64,000 nt of DNA from Sphaerulina vaccinii (lineage: Eukaryota; Ascomycota; Dothideomycetes; Mycosphaerellales; Mycosphaerellaceae), in the NCBI GenBank assembly GCA_022570795.1, contig JAKUDP010000006.1:186001-250000 (forward strand), written 5' to 3'. The position numbers and the translations under genes are program-made. Below are positions 52,243 through 64,000 of this stretch, piece after piece. How positions within the stretch are numbered: the first letter of the stretch is position 1; the number at the start of each line of letters is the position of its first letter. The notes under the pieces are model-generated. The model was not told the DNA's origin, did no database searches, and was given only the letters and a program-made list of their open reading frames with translations.

Positions 52243-55200
52243 ATGGCTTGGAGATGGCTATTGCTTGGCCAATTGGCACTGGCAACAGCACAGTCAGACG
52301 GTATGATCTGATCATTGATGTATCCTCCAGGCTGAGCTAACTTGTATTCTAGTCCGAGTAGTCACTGTTGTCGTCCATCAGTGTCGCGGCTCGACCGTCG
52401 GCTTTCCGACCACGATCAACTACCCAACCAGTATGCTCCTCCGAACACTTTTGACTTGCAGGAACTGAAAATGAGCAACAGATCCAGCGAGCTATAATGG
52501 AACCTCGAACGACCTTGGCTATATCACCAGGACAATTCCATACACTGGCCGCGCGACCATTACAGCACCCATTACCACGACAGTAGAACCAAGCGGCACG
52601 AACCCAGGCACGATTGTCATTCAGACACCTGATGGATACATCGCGCCAGTACGCTCGACGATATACTCTGTCTCAACACTGGTCTCCAATGGCATGACAT
52701 ACACCACGAATGTGCCGATCATTACATCTCCGACAGAAGAAAATGGGCCTTCTACCACAGTCACCCAGCTATACACTGCTACTCCGCCCTTGACCGCTGA
52801 GATCACGACCACAGTCTCGGGCTCAGTGATAGTGCTGAAGCCGCCATATACTGTATCATATGCGGACTATACCGGGGTAAGCAAGACTCACCCTACCACT
52901 ATCCCAAGACGCTGGCAAAAGAATTGAGAAATGTGCTTGAGCAACGCTGACTGTCTCAAGACCGCGCAGCTTACGGCGCCAACCACGATTTCGACCGTCC
53001 TTCCAAGTGGTAATGTACAAGGAACGTACATCGTTGCCTTTCCCGCCATACGCTATGTCACTACCACGACGTACTATACGGGGACTTCGCCCATCACAGA
53101 GGCCATTACACAGACATATCCACCCTCGGGCACCTCAAAAGATGGACTTGTGGTTATCATGACACCTCCGCCATATACTACAACTGCGAAGGCGTATACT
53201 GGGCAAGGCGTAATCACTGGCCCCATCACTCAGACTCTACCAGCCAGCAGCACTGATGCGTGGACTGTGATCGTCGAGACACCTTCTGGCTTCTCGGCGC
53301 CACAATATGTCACCACAACTCAGGCATATACTGGCACTTCATCGCTTACTGGACCTTTTACAGTCATCACTGTGGCTCCTAGTGGAACGCAGGTATGTAA
53401 CTCTGGGAGGCAAGGTCACTTATGCGATGCTAACATACTCTAGGCCGGTACCGTCTACATCCAGACCCCTGCAAGCTATGTTACCAGGACACAACTTTAT
53501 ACTGGCACTTCATCGCTTACTGGGCCCATCACAGTCACGACAGTGGCCCCTAGCGGGACTCAAGTATGTAGTTCCAGAGGGCAAGATCTCGGTATGCGAT
53601 GCTAATACACTCTAGGCCGGCACAGTGTATATTCAGACTCCTGCAAGCTATACTCCTCCAAGCTATGTTACTACGACACAACTGTACACTGGCACTTCCT
53701 CGCTCACTGGACCCATCACGGTTACGACTGTGGCTCCTAGCGGAACGCAAGTATGTAGCTTCCAGTACGCAAGTTCTCTGTGAGATGGCTAACATAACCC
53801 AGGCCGGCACAGTCTACATTCAAACTCCTGCGAGCTATGTCACCCAGACACAATTGTATACCGGGGCATCTTTCAGCAACGGCCCGATCGCAAGTACTAT
53901 CGCACCTAGCAACGGCCAGCCAGGCACTGTGCAGATTCTCACACCATCTGGCTACACATCGATCTTCACGCCTTCAGTGTCCTTCCTCAGTTATATCACA
54001 ACTACACAGCCATATAGTGGCACATCTTCCATCTCGTCACCAGTGACTTCTCTTGTGGCACCCAGCGGGTCGCAACCCGGGACCGTCATCGTCCAAGGGC
54101 CCTCAGGATATACTGCGCCATCACCGTCGTCATCTGCCGCTGCTCAAACACCAAACGCGGGCCAGGGCTTCTCGACCACAACAGTACCGTACACAGGGAC
54201 TGATTCACTCGCGCAACCATTGACCTCAACTGTTGGGCCTAGTGGCCAGGAACCTGGCGTTGTCGTGGTCTTCACAAGCTCGTCCTACTACTACATACCA
54301 ACTCCAGTCAATTCGATCACATCTGGACCATCCCTTGTCTCCGCCAGTCCAGCATCATCATCATCAGCAGCAGCAGCACCCTTGCCACCCTGTCCTGCTG
54401 CTACATGTGGAAGCACGTCGACATCTTCCCTTTCTTGTGATACCGCATATGGAAACACCGTGAACGTCACCTGTGGCAAGAGACTGACTGGAAATGTGGT
54501 GGCTCGTGCGGTGGCCAGAGACTCGAATTCGTGTCTGGTCGCTTGCGATGCCACGCCAGGCTGTGTCGGTTCGAATTACTACGCGTCCAGCACAGACGCG
54601 AACGGCAATTGCGAGCTTCTTGATGTCGTTTCGGGCGATGAACCAGCAGCTGGTGTTTCAGCGGCCGAGCGCCCGGCTGATGTTGAACCCGAGGATGTCA
54701 ATACCGCACCGCCAGCCCCAGCCACGACCAGTGGAGCTTCCTCAGCAGAGAACTACTACTTTTCGATTGCTAGCACTGCTACTGTTGGTTTTGTTACGAC
54801 GACCAGAGCCTACAGTGGTACGGTGCCAATCACGCGAGGAACCACAGTGAGCACTATATATCCATCTGGCTTCGTCAGCGGGACTTTCATCGTGGAAACT
54901 CCAGTTAGTACCCTTGGCTACGTTACAACGACAATTGGACCATACACAGGCAGCAATCAGATCTCTGGGCCCACCACTGTCAGTACAGTAGCTCCATACA
55001 GGGGCTTGTCAGGCACATATTACGTTGCCACGCCGTCAAGTGGCGCACTCGCCTCTGATACCACCACTCAGTCAGCCAATTCAGCGTCGCTAGCAGGATC
55101 CACAACTGTGGGCATTGGAAGCAGCTCGCCTGTGATAACTTCAAGTGGCGGCCTGGCGCAGTCTACTGCATTGACTTCTGGCTCAGTCGGATATGTGACT

Positions 55201-58200
55201 TCCACAAGAGCCTACACAGGCCAAAGCTCGATTTCCGGACCCATCACGGCAACAACGGTATTGCCGTCCGGGACCGTATCAGGAACGTACATTGTCGAGA
55301 CGCCTTCTTCTGCAGGCTCAGCGTCAATCGGATACGTTACATCTACAAGAGCATACACCGGCCAAGGCTCGATATCTGGGCCTACCACAGTCTCCACGGT
55401 GTTTCCTTCTGGAAGCGTGTCTGGCACATACATTATCGAGACGCCATCCTCTGCTGGCCCAGGATATGTCACTTCTACAAGAGCATACACAGGCCAAAGC
55501 TCGCTGTCTGGGCCCACCACAGTATCCACGGTGTTTCCTTCTGGAAGCGTATCTGGAACGTACATTGTCGAGACGCCTTCTCCTGCTGGCTCAACTTCAG
55601 TGCAGGCATCTTCTGCCACGAGCCAACCATCATCGATAGTGTCCTCTTCGAGTAGTGTACTTGCCTCGTCTACGCCGAATGGCTCGAGCTCCGTCCTTGC
55701 ATCAAGCTCACCTGGCGGAATTGGATCCACTTCGTCTAGCGTTTCACGAAGTGTCTCTAACTCGCAGACTGTCCTCCCGAGTACTTCGGTCACGCAGTCT
55801 TCTGCCACGCCACCATCCATAGCACTTAGCACTACCGCTACCGCCAGCAGTTCAACCAACCCCGTGCAATCGTCTTCAGCATCAGCATCAGCATCCGGTG
55901 GCTTGACCTCATCATCGCTGTCTGGAACATCTTCCAGTGCAGTTGGATCTACCTCCCGGCCCGTCTCCTCATCCTCTGTTTCATCAGCAAGCGCCTCTGC
56001 TCGGCCCACATTCAATTGCGCGAGCAATGATGGAACAATGGTCAACGACACTAGCAGCGAGACTTACGATCTGCGGTGTGCGAGCACTGTCGACGGCACT
56101 ATCCTCAGCCAGGCGGCAGCACCAGTTGACTTCAACGATTGTTTCGCGATATGCGATGCGAACTCTGCCTGTGCTGCTTGGACATACGACGGTGTAGCGC
56201 AAGGAGCAGGACCAGGAACTTGCTACTCTAAAGGCCTGGCCGCCAACGGTAGTGCTCCATCCTTCACGCCAGCGGCCTCCACCATGGTCTCAGGTCTGCG
56301 CAGACGTGCAGTAGTACCGGCTGCGGGTACTTCATCGTCCTCTGGAAGTTCTGCAGTTGCGCAGCAGGCTTCTACGACTATATCATCACTTAATTCTGTG
56401 TCATCATCTTCGCAGAGTAGTGTTTTGAGCCAGTCGCCGTCGATATCCGCCACCTCAGCCTCGCTGTCGAGCTCCGCGCTTTCGGCATCAAGTACTGCCG
56501 GACGACCTTCGTCTTCCTCGGTGCCACCTAGTCTGTCAAGCTCATACTCGACCACTGTTTCGACTTCGACATCGCCATCTTCATCTCTGCAGAGTCCCTC
56601 TTCGAGCCTGTCGCTATCTTCATCTATGCAGAGTCCCTCATCGAGTCTGTCGCCGTCTGTCTCAGCATCACTGTCAAGCAGCGTGCTTTCGGCATCAAGC
56701 ACCGTCGGGCTGTCTTCATCTTCTTCGGCAATATCAAGCACAAGCCAAGTTTCGACCACCATGTCGCCTTCAGCCTCGCCCACGGTATCAAGCAGCAGCT
56801 TGAGCCTCTCCTCTAGCGCAAGCCTCTCATCTACCGGGGCAAGTAATTCTTCGCTGGCAGTGTCGTTAACTTCAAGTGCGAGCTCAAGCGCCTTTACAAC
56901 TTCTGGCACGAGCTCTCTTGCTGGCATCACCACGACTAGTACTTCGCTGTCGGTCTCATCTAGCGTGCCCACCTTCTCGACATCGTCTTCGGCATCAATC
57001 TCCCAGATTTCGTCGCATTCTTCCTCAACAGGCATATCTCTGGCTGGTTCAACTTCTTCCAACGGCATTGGATCAAGCTCGTCTAGCAGCAGTCTTTCGA
57101 CATCGCAGAGTTTACCACTTTCGCTGTCCTCCACTGCCACATATAGCTCGAATGCAGTCTCGAGTTCCATATCGAGCTCGCTTGCTGGACCTAGTACAAC
57201 GAGTACATCCCTCGCACTATCAACGACCAGCTCATCTCAATTGACCAGTTCCTCGATCGTGGTGCCCTCTACATCATCCAGCCTGCTGCCGTCATCGACT
57301 GTCTCGAGCTCACTAAGCAGTCCTACATCTGTCGGTGGCTCCTCCACCTCAATTTCATTCAGCGGGATTGGATCGAGTTCGTCCTCCTTGTCAACATCGG
57401 CGTCATCCTCACAGAGTCTGTCAGCAAGTATCTCTGCTTCTCCGACAAGCACTAGCGTCAGCGTATCAGTGCCGGTCTCTTCAAGTTCATTTATGGGCGG
57501 GCCTAGCTCGACCTCGCAGAGTTCCTCACAAAGCGCCTCTGCTTCTTCCGCAAGTAGTAGTATCAGTCTATCGACGACTGCCCTGCAAAGTACATCCGGG
57601 AGCTCTTCGACGTCGCAGAGTTTGTCACAGAGTGCATCCTCTTCTTCAGTCAGCCTAAGCTCAAGCCCAGTATCAGCAAGCACCAGCCTCAGTCAGCTGT
57701 ACAGTTCTGCGATCTTCACGACAAGCACCTCTCTGGTGTCTACGATTAGCAGCTCCGGACTCACATCGACTAGCAGTAGTGTACTACCTTCGACTAGCAG
57801 TAGTGTACTACCTTCATCTAGTAGTTCTACTCCCATGTCGACTAGCAGTTCTATTCAACCTTCGACGAGCAGTTCGGCCCTGCCTTCGACGAGCAGTTTG
57901 GTCCTGCCCTCCACGAGCAGTTCGGCCCTGCCCTCCACGAGCAGTTCGGCCCTGCCCTCCACGAGCAGCTCGGCCCTGCCTTCGACGAGCAGCTCGGTCC
58001 TGCCTTCGACCACTAGTTCGGTCCTACCCTCCACGAGTAGCTCGGTCCTGCCTTCGACGAGCAGTTCGGCTCTGCTATCGACGAGCAGTTCCATGATTTC
58101 ATCAGCGTCTTCAAGTCTGAGTTCTTCGATCTCGCAAAGCCTCTCATCTTCGGCTTCTCCCTCTGCTTCGCTCAGCTCCTGCCCGGGCGACGATCAAACG

Positions 58201-61200
58201 ACCAAACAAGACTCGGCAAATGTCTCCTACTCGATCGGTTGTGCGTCAGACCTTTCCGGCAACACCATCAGCAGTCAAAGAGTGGAAGTCAACTACCAAG
58301 AATGCTTTCCTCTCTGCGATGGCATCTATGCGTGTCAAGGTTTCTCCTGGAGCGCAGCAGGTAGCGGCAATGCCAATGGCGCTGGTCCTGGCACCTGTTA
58401 CTTCAAGAACGCTACCTATCCTCTGGCATTCCAGACTGGGAAGGCTACTACCCTCATGGCCGCAAAGAGGGTCGTAAATGTTGGCTCATCTAGCTCAAGC
58501 ATGCTTAGTTCCACCAGCTTAGTCGTGTCAAGCTCACTCTCGTCAACACGAACCACGAGCGTCTCCCCTAGTGCCACGGCGCCAATTCCTGGCTCTTGTT
58601 ACACTAGCATAAGTCCTGCTTCAGGCGCTTGTCCTGCCGACAACGGCACAACGATCCTCGATGCTTCTGGACAGCCGTATTATATTGGATGTGACTCGAA
58701 TCTAGGAGGAAATCAGCTTGGGCAGATGCAAACTCTTACTGGCTATAGAGGCTGCCTGAGTGCCTGCTCGTCCAACTCATTCACACCTAATACTGGTGCT
58801 GGCCTGTGCGAGGGCTTCACCTTCGCAGGAGGCAGTGTAGGATACTGCTATTTCAAGACATTTACGAGGACGCAAGACCTTACCAGCCTGAACGGTACTA
58901 CCGCGATCATTATGCCCAATTGGCTTGCTGGATACTCATGCCCTTTGCCATCCTCGTCTTCACTAGGACCGGCATCCTCTGCATCGACCGTGGTATTATC
59001 AGTGTCCAGTTCGAGTCTTCCAGCGTCCAGTTCTAGTCTTCAAGCGTCCAGTTCTAGTCTTCCAGCTGCCGCTCTGTCCTCGCCGTTGACATCGAGCTTG
59101 TCAACATCTACTGCAACCTCAACTCCGACTGTCTATCCCGCTGCTCCAGATTGTCCAGCAGCAAACGGAACATATAGTGTCAATGGGACGAATTGGGCAG
59201 TTCGCTGTGGTTCGGACATTGATGCTACTGGTGTTGGAAATAAAGCAGCGACTACCTATCAAGGCTGCTTTGCCCTCTGTGACAGCACAGCTACTTGCGG
59301 TGGCTTTGCGTTTGGTGGTGGTACCTGCTATCTGAAGACAGCATACAGTGCTAGCCGGCCGATAACCTTCACAGGCAGTGCTACGGTCGCAGCTTACAGA
59401 TTGGGGCCTGCGCCAGTCATATCTGCTTCCACCACATCCACTAGTGTTTCAACCTCGACATCTACGGTGGTCCCAACCAACGCATGCACACAGTTCGACG
59501 GGACCAATATAACAGACAGTAATGGATTCACATACCGTGTGGCCTGCAGCAGAGATACCACTGGTACCACAATCTCTAATAACCAGACGAGGAACTCCTT
59601 TCAAGAGTGCTTTACGCAGTGCGATGTTCAGAGTGGTTGTCAAGGATTCACATGGTCTGGCTCAACGGGAGGAGTCGGCGTAGGCACTTGCTACTTCAAG
59701 TCGAAGACTAACGGCGTGGACGTCCAGTTCACTGCTGGTCCCAATGCAGGTTTTGTTGCATGCATCAGACAAGATCAAACTCTCGGCTGGCTTGTGCCCA
59801 GCGGTTCTTCGTCCACGGTATCATCAACTTCTCGCACTTCCACGGCCGCTGCGACCGCTACTGTGCTAACGGGTTGCTTGTCGAACGGCCCAAGCGGCTC
59901 CACTGCGAACGGGTATACGACAGCATGTGACACCGATAACAGCGGAGCTACCATCGGCAATAGTGGCCAAGTCGCTTCGTACAACACATGTATGGGCCTC
60001 TGCGATAACACTCCAGGCTGTGTTGGTTACACATATACAGGTGGCGCCGGAGCTGGTACTTGCTACTTCAAGAGCAGTAATGGTACCCCAAGATCATCGC
60101 CAGGTACAGACGCCGGTTACAAGGTCGGCCCAGCGAATTCGAACTATCCCACTACTTCAAGCACTGCTGCAGCTCCAACCTCTACTGGCTCGCGTTGCTT
60201 GACGATTGGCAACGGCAATACTTTCGCTTCAGGAAACTACACGGCGCAGTGTAACATTGACCGAGGAGGTACTACCATAAGCCAGCCTCAAGGCGCGACT
60301 TTTGATTCATGTGCTCCGCTCTGTGACGCTGCTCCGGGTTGTGCTGGTTTCGTATATGCTGGCGGTTACTGCTACCTAAAGAGTTCACTAGGCTCGGGAA
60401 CATCCAGTACGACTGCGGATACTGGCGTCAAGGTCGGAGCTCCACTTGCTTATCCTTCGAGCAGTTCAGCAGCAGCAGGAGCCGCAACCACGGGAGGCGC
60501 CAGTGGAGGCGCGGGCGGTGCAGGAGGAACAGGCGGGACAGGAGGGACAGGCGGATACTCAGGCAACTACAGCTGTCCTGGAAACAATGGCCAAATTGTC
60601 TCTGGTCCCGCGAACATACCATATCAGATTCAATGTGGTTACGACACTACAGGAGTATCTTGGGGAACGACTTACCAGACCGTGTCCAACTACTCGGAGT
60701 GTTTCAATTCCTGCGATGCCAACACGACATGTCGTGCATTTGTCTGGTCTGGTACTGGAAAGGCAATGTTCGGCACTGGTGTGGGCACATGCTCGTACAG
60801 ACAGAACAATACCGATGGAACTTATCCTACGTTCACTGGAAATGGCCAGAACAGTGCACTCGTGGCAGCCATCAAATCCTTGACGGGCGTGGCTGCAGCA
60901 AGGGGAAATTATACTACTTCCTACACCGCATACGTGGCTTCAGGAACAATGACCCAAGCATATACACAGACCTCTGTGGCACCTTCAGGATCAGCGCAGG
61001 GAACGATTGTGGTTGCCACGCCTATACCAACAACACCTTGCCTCGCCGATGGGTTCTTGTCTCAGTTCAATGTTATGTATCGAGTCGACCTCACAGCGAG
61101 AGGCAATCTTACTCAAATCTACAGCTTGAATCTGGGCTCGACCAATGGGACCGTCAACGGTGTCAACTCACTGGGCTACAACGTGATCGACAGCTACTTA

Positions 61201-61890
61201 TACGGCACAATTCGTGGACCAGTTCCCGAGACTCTGATCCGTATCGGTTACGACGGAAGCTACCAGCCACTTCTGACTCTGCCTGGTGACACTACGACTC
61301 CCGACCTTCAAAAATTCTTCATTGGAGACATCGATTCGAACGGCCAGTACTACACAGCTTCACAAAACTACTACTTCAGATGGCTACAAATCAACCTGAA
61401 CCCGGGCCTGCCAAATTATGGTCAAATAGTCAACTCAAGTTCAACATTGGGCCCATTCACTGGGTTCTCAGTGCAGGATTGGGCTTTCGTGCCCGGTGGA
61501 GGCAACAACCTATATGCATTGGCAGGCTCAAATGGTGGCACTACTACCCTGGCCGCCTTTTCCATTGACACCAAAACTTGGACGACTATCACCACATTCT
61601 CTTATACACCGGCTTCCACTGACAATACAGCTGGTAGTACACCTCGCTGGAATGCTTTGTATGCTGTCAATAACGTTTTGTACGGAACGGAAGGCTTCAG
61701 TGGACAGGTTTGGAGTTTCCAAATTTCTGCGCCGTACAATTACGGGCGGATCAGTTATGGACCTACGGCTTCGGATGCGGATGGTGCCAGGTGTATCAAC
61801 AATACGGCTCCTCTAACGAAGAGGTCTGTTGAGGCGGTGCCAGTCAAGAAGGATGCAGTGCCAGTCAAGAAACGACGTTGGTTGTATTGA
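52243..61890 (+). CDS. Giant secreted surface protein: YTG repeats, Ser-rich stalk, nine apple-like modules, DUF6923-like end
   Basis: Seven exons: 52243..52300, 52353..52430, 52482..52876, 52961..53392, 53444..53563, 53616..53750, 53803..61890; 3101 aa. Signal peptide MAWRWLLLGQLALATAQ. Residues ~45-900 hold about seventeen Thr-rich repeats of type YVTTTxxYTGTSSLTGP...PSGTQAGTVYIQTP. A Ser-dominated stalk covers ~1240-1860. Nine Cys modules (C...GY...C...C..LCD...CxGF...GTCYFK, PAN/apple-like) start near 604, 1143, 1865, 2005, 2189, 2300, 2430, 2537 and 2663. The last ~250 residues (MYRVDLTARGNLTQIYSLNL, LYGTEGFSGQVWSF) look like a DUF6923-type beta-propeller. There is no GPI-signal end; it finishes in two VPVKK repeats and KRRWLY. 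I infer a wall-associated adhesin-like protein, heavily O-glycosylated. Confidence 0.75.
57763..58094 (+). repeat. In-frame 24-bp minisatellite in the Ser-rich stalk
   Basis: About a dozen copies of an 8-codon unit, PSTSSSAL / PSTSSSVL (CCTTCGACGAGCAGTTCGGC plus CCTG). Copies from 57859 to 58082 are nearly identical at the DNA level; earlier ones use AGT/TCT codons and are more diverged. The identity suggests recent expansion, so length may vary between strains. Confidence 0.7.
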
Positions 61891-62981
61891 GATGGGGTTC
61901 TTCTACCTTGTAGCTTGTACCATGGGCCGGTGGCCAGAAGCATATAGTTTATGATGAGATACATTCATTATTAAAGCGGGCGTTTGTTATCTTTCAACTA
62001 TATTCCTTTTGATTCGTATCTTCTAGACCGTTCTTCACATTTGCATACTATATCCAATTGATGTACAATGCGTGTCCGCAGCGGAGAAGCGAGCGACAAC
62101 GAGCCGCATACGAGTTGGTGGGATGCCGAATTTCAAGCGAATGCACTCAGGGGGGGGGCAGAGTTGGAGATATACTGCCTCAATATGCGGTGAAACGATA
62201 AGTGTACGATGTGTGCGGTGCTCGCGGGCTTTGTGGGAGGCGAGCGCTATGCATCGCTCCTTCCTCAAACGTTCATGGCAGGCATTCGCGCCCGCGACAA
62301 CTTCCTTTTTTGTCATCCGCGACCATGCCTCCTCCATCTTTCAATATTTCCATCATCTTGTTCCATCCTTCTATGTCCGCCCTCTCAATGCTCACGAATT
62401 CTCCACGCCTTGCGTCCAATGCTCATTCTTGATCGACACGACAACACGGCTCAGTTCAACACAGATTTCGCGCTTTTCCTGCAGTAGTTTCCGTTCCTTT
62501 ACCGCTGACGATCAAGATTGTTGTCATTGGCGCATCGCAAGTAAGAGTCGTGTGGTATTGAGAAGGAAGACATCCTCACGATCCAAGGCACGAAACCAAG
62601 AATTTTGAAGCATGCTACGTCCCGGAATGGCGGCAGGGGTCATCGGCCGAAAGCTTGCACGCGACTGCTCACCAGAGAAAAAGTGCCAACGATCTCTCGT
62701 CCTCACCGAAGTCTGCGGCGCCAATTCTCAAGATGCTGCAGAGTGATGAAACCCAATGGCCTATAGAGAAGTAACATGCGCGAGACAGGATCTTCTCCAT
62801 AAGACTTCTGGTAATCAAGCTAATGCGTATCGCAGCGAGCCTCGAAGCGGGCTGTACGTCTTCGCGATTGTCGACAAGCAATTGTGGCGAATGAGTCAGA
62901 GGTGGCATTGATACAGCTGTCATACTCGATTGACGGGAAAGCCTCTTTCTCTGGCGTCCAACATCGTCTTCGTATAGCCCT
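61891..62981. other. Intergenic; possible decayed NAD-binding fragment
   Basis: 1.1 kb. Around 62505-62530 a frame reads KIVVIGASQ, and at 62626-62740 another reads MAAGVIGRKLARDC; together they recall the start of a short-chain dehydrogenase/epimerase. No splice joins them in frame and nothing follows, so I treat this as chance or a remnant. Confidence 0.3.
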
Positions 62982-63779
62982 CTACCTCGCATTCTTCCTC
63001 TCCACAGCAGCTCTCTTGGCCCTGACTTCCGCCCTTCTCCTCTCACCACCATCAACTTTATGCCCTCTCTTCTGTTCCCACAATCCTTCTCGCACCTTCA
63101 ACACAGCCACGCCCTGTCGACCCTTCAAATACTCCACTCCTGTGCCTCCGATCGTGTTCGCCCTCACAATCTTCATCCCCTTCACTCTTGAGACCTCCTT
63201 CCTCTCCATCTTCGGCGGAGGAGCCAAGCGATCAAGTATTGATCGCTCCTTCTTCTCGCTCCCTTCTCCCTCCTTCAGCAATTGAGGCGGCGTATTCGAA
63301 ATCACCTTCGAGAAACCCGCATCTCTGGTCAACGTCGCCGGAGTCACAAACTTCTCCGCTCCTTGCTTGAATTGCCGCGCGACTTCCACAATCCTCAACT
63401 CCGCTGCAACCTTGCCATCGCCAGTCTTTGTTGCATGCTTGACATCTCCGCCTATGCCGTAGATGCCCTGTCTAAACCTTTCGCGCCACCAGAGGAGATA
63501 TCTCCTCGCGCGTGGAGGTTCTAGGCCAGACTCTTTGAGCTGCTCTGAAGACAATGTGAATAACGCTTCCCATGAAGGTATTTTCGCTTCGTGTTTGATC
63601 ATTCCGCGGCCGATGAGAGTGAGGAATGTCGAGACATCAGGAACGAAAGGCGTTGGCCGTGGGATTTGTGGTGATGGTTTGTTCAGGGCGTGAAGTGACC
63701 GGCAATGGAAGCATGTTGGCGCTGTGGCTCGAAGGGAAGAGGGGAGCTGGAGGAGTGATAGGGGGCGTTTGAGCGCCAT
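62982..63779 (-). CDS. FYV4: Mitochondrial small ribosomal subunit protein mS41 (FYV4/IGR family)
   Basis: Single exon, 265 aa. The IGR domain lies at ~45-105: VSTFLTLIGRGMIKHEAKIP, then SWEALFTLSSEQLKESGLE and PPRARRYLLWWRERFRQG, giving the name-giving IGR and the paired-basic R-R-x-L block. Basic, Ser/Arg-rich N-terminus (MALKRPLSLLQLPSSLRATA) fits a mitochondrial presequence. A CxxC pair follows (CFHC). The Lys/Arg-rich C-terminus (ERRRAEVRAKRAAVERK) suits rRNA contact. Longer than the yeast protein because of the C-terminal extension common in filamentous fungi. It diverges from a plus-strand gene starting 176 bp away. Confidence 0.85.
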   Translation of the reverse strand: MALKRPLSLLQLPSSLRATAPTCFHCRSLHALNKPSPQIPRPTPFVPDVSTFLTLIGRGMIKHEAKIPSWEALFTLSSEQLKESGLEPPRARRYLLWWRERFRQGIYGIGGDVKHATKTGDGKVAAELRIVEVARQFKQGAEKFVTPATLTRDAGFSKVISNTPPQLLKEGEGSEKKERSILDRLAPPPKMERKEVSRVKGMKIVRANTIGGTGVEYLKGRQGVAVLKVREGLWEQKRGHKVDGGERRRAEVRAKRAAVERKNAR

Positions 63780-63955
63780 CTTGTTGGGTTTCTGGTTGGC
63801 GATGAGGAAGGAAGGAGTGATAGGTGGTGGTCGTTACTGCCATTGCGGCGGCGAGCGGGAAAGGCCTGAGGCAGCAACATCAACATCACTGAACACTCAT
63901 CACCCGCCATCTCCTTCTTTTGAACAACGACATGCGACAATAACACAATTTCAAT

Positions 63956-64000
63956 ATGGCCACTCCTCGCAGCCTGAAGTCTCCAGCTCTGGACGTGGCA
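63956..64000 (+). CDS. Start of a gene running off the right edge (partial)
   Basis: ATG in favourable context (TTTCAATATGGCC) begins a 15-codon frame MATPRSLKSPALDVA open to the window end. Too short to identify; supported only by start context and the divergent spacing from mS41. Confidence 0.45.
   Translation, partial: MATPRSLKSPALDVA

Noticed and set aside
55212..57683. Long acidic minus-strand frames opposite the Ser-rich stalk
   Set aside because: They are the antisense shadow of Ser/Thr codons (TCx/AGx read backwards as Asp/Glu-rich) and not separate genes.
62072..62608. 178-codon plus-strand frame before mS41
   Set aside because: No ATG start, biased His/Ser/Arg composition without domain, and overlaps other open frames.
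62500..62745. NAD-dependent epimerase start (KIVVIGAS ... GVIGRKLA)
   Set aside because: The two pieces cannot be joined in frame by a canonical intron and the frame stops soon after; at most a remnant.

Overview
The window is nuclear DNA of a filamentous ascomycete. Protein genes are spaced, carry short introns (mostly 45-65 nt, GTAAGT/GTATGT-like donors, CTAAC/CTAAT-like branch sites, AG acceptors), and belong to Pezizomycotina-typical families: an RCR-type chitin-synthesis regulator, a HeLo-domain protein, a laccase with a C-terminal DSGI tail, a Dal5-type MFS transporter, an apple-module cell-surface giant and mitoribosomal mS41. Dothideomycetes is my guess from general resemblance; nothing in the sequence proves it. 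Gene models below were spliced by hand from frame continuity and splice signals.

Layout. 1-178: last two exons of a GH64-type beta-1,3-glucanase. 457-1615: five tandem copies of a structured, Pol III-like small RNA gene. 2027-5866: a chimeric FAR1 / Zn2Cys6 / gag-like gene on the minus strand, head-to-head with a 5'-truncated C2H2-type regulator. 6453-7976: MFS transporter. 8039-9634: four more small-RNA units (two on each strand) plus a tRNA-Val-like gene. 9741-12074: small, mostly membrane-associated orphans. 12772-21127: a multi-pass membrane protein, a 1498-aa protein kinase-ankyrin-TM protein, and a divergent HeLo-pseudokinase with an N-terminal amyloid-like motif; this is a candidate cell-death/recognition locus. 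21806-28592: RCR protein, small orphan, AAA ATPase, C2-domain protein. 28923-30089: five more small-RNA units; 30622-30992: MITE-like inverted-repeat element. 32680-45998: Ser-rich scaffold-like protein, fatty-acid desaturase, small secreted Cys-rich protein, laccase, secreted FAD oxidoreductase. 47114-51312: a small hAT-derived protein, a secreted nucleoside hydrolase, a histidine phosphatase. 52243-61890: a 3101-aa secreted repeat protein. 62982-64000: mS41 and the first codons of a divergent gene.

The most interesting item is the small-RNA family. There are fourteen units of about 140-156 nt, on both strands. Most have a TATA-like element about 30-40 bp upstream. Each has a 5' segment that can pair with its own 3' end, an A-box-like TGGTCTAGTGG stretch, a conserved stem-loop with compensatory changes, a nearly unalignable middle that folds into unit-specific hairpins, and a GATTGTTTT end. 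I do not recognise this family. The second is the HeLo-pseudokinase: its architecture (amyloid-like motif, four-helix HeLo, catalytically dead kinase) resembles the animal MLKL necroptosis effector and it sits beside a kinase-ankyrin-membrane gene.
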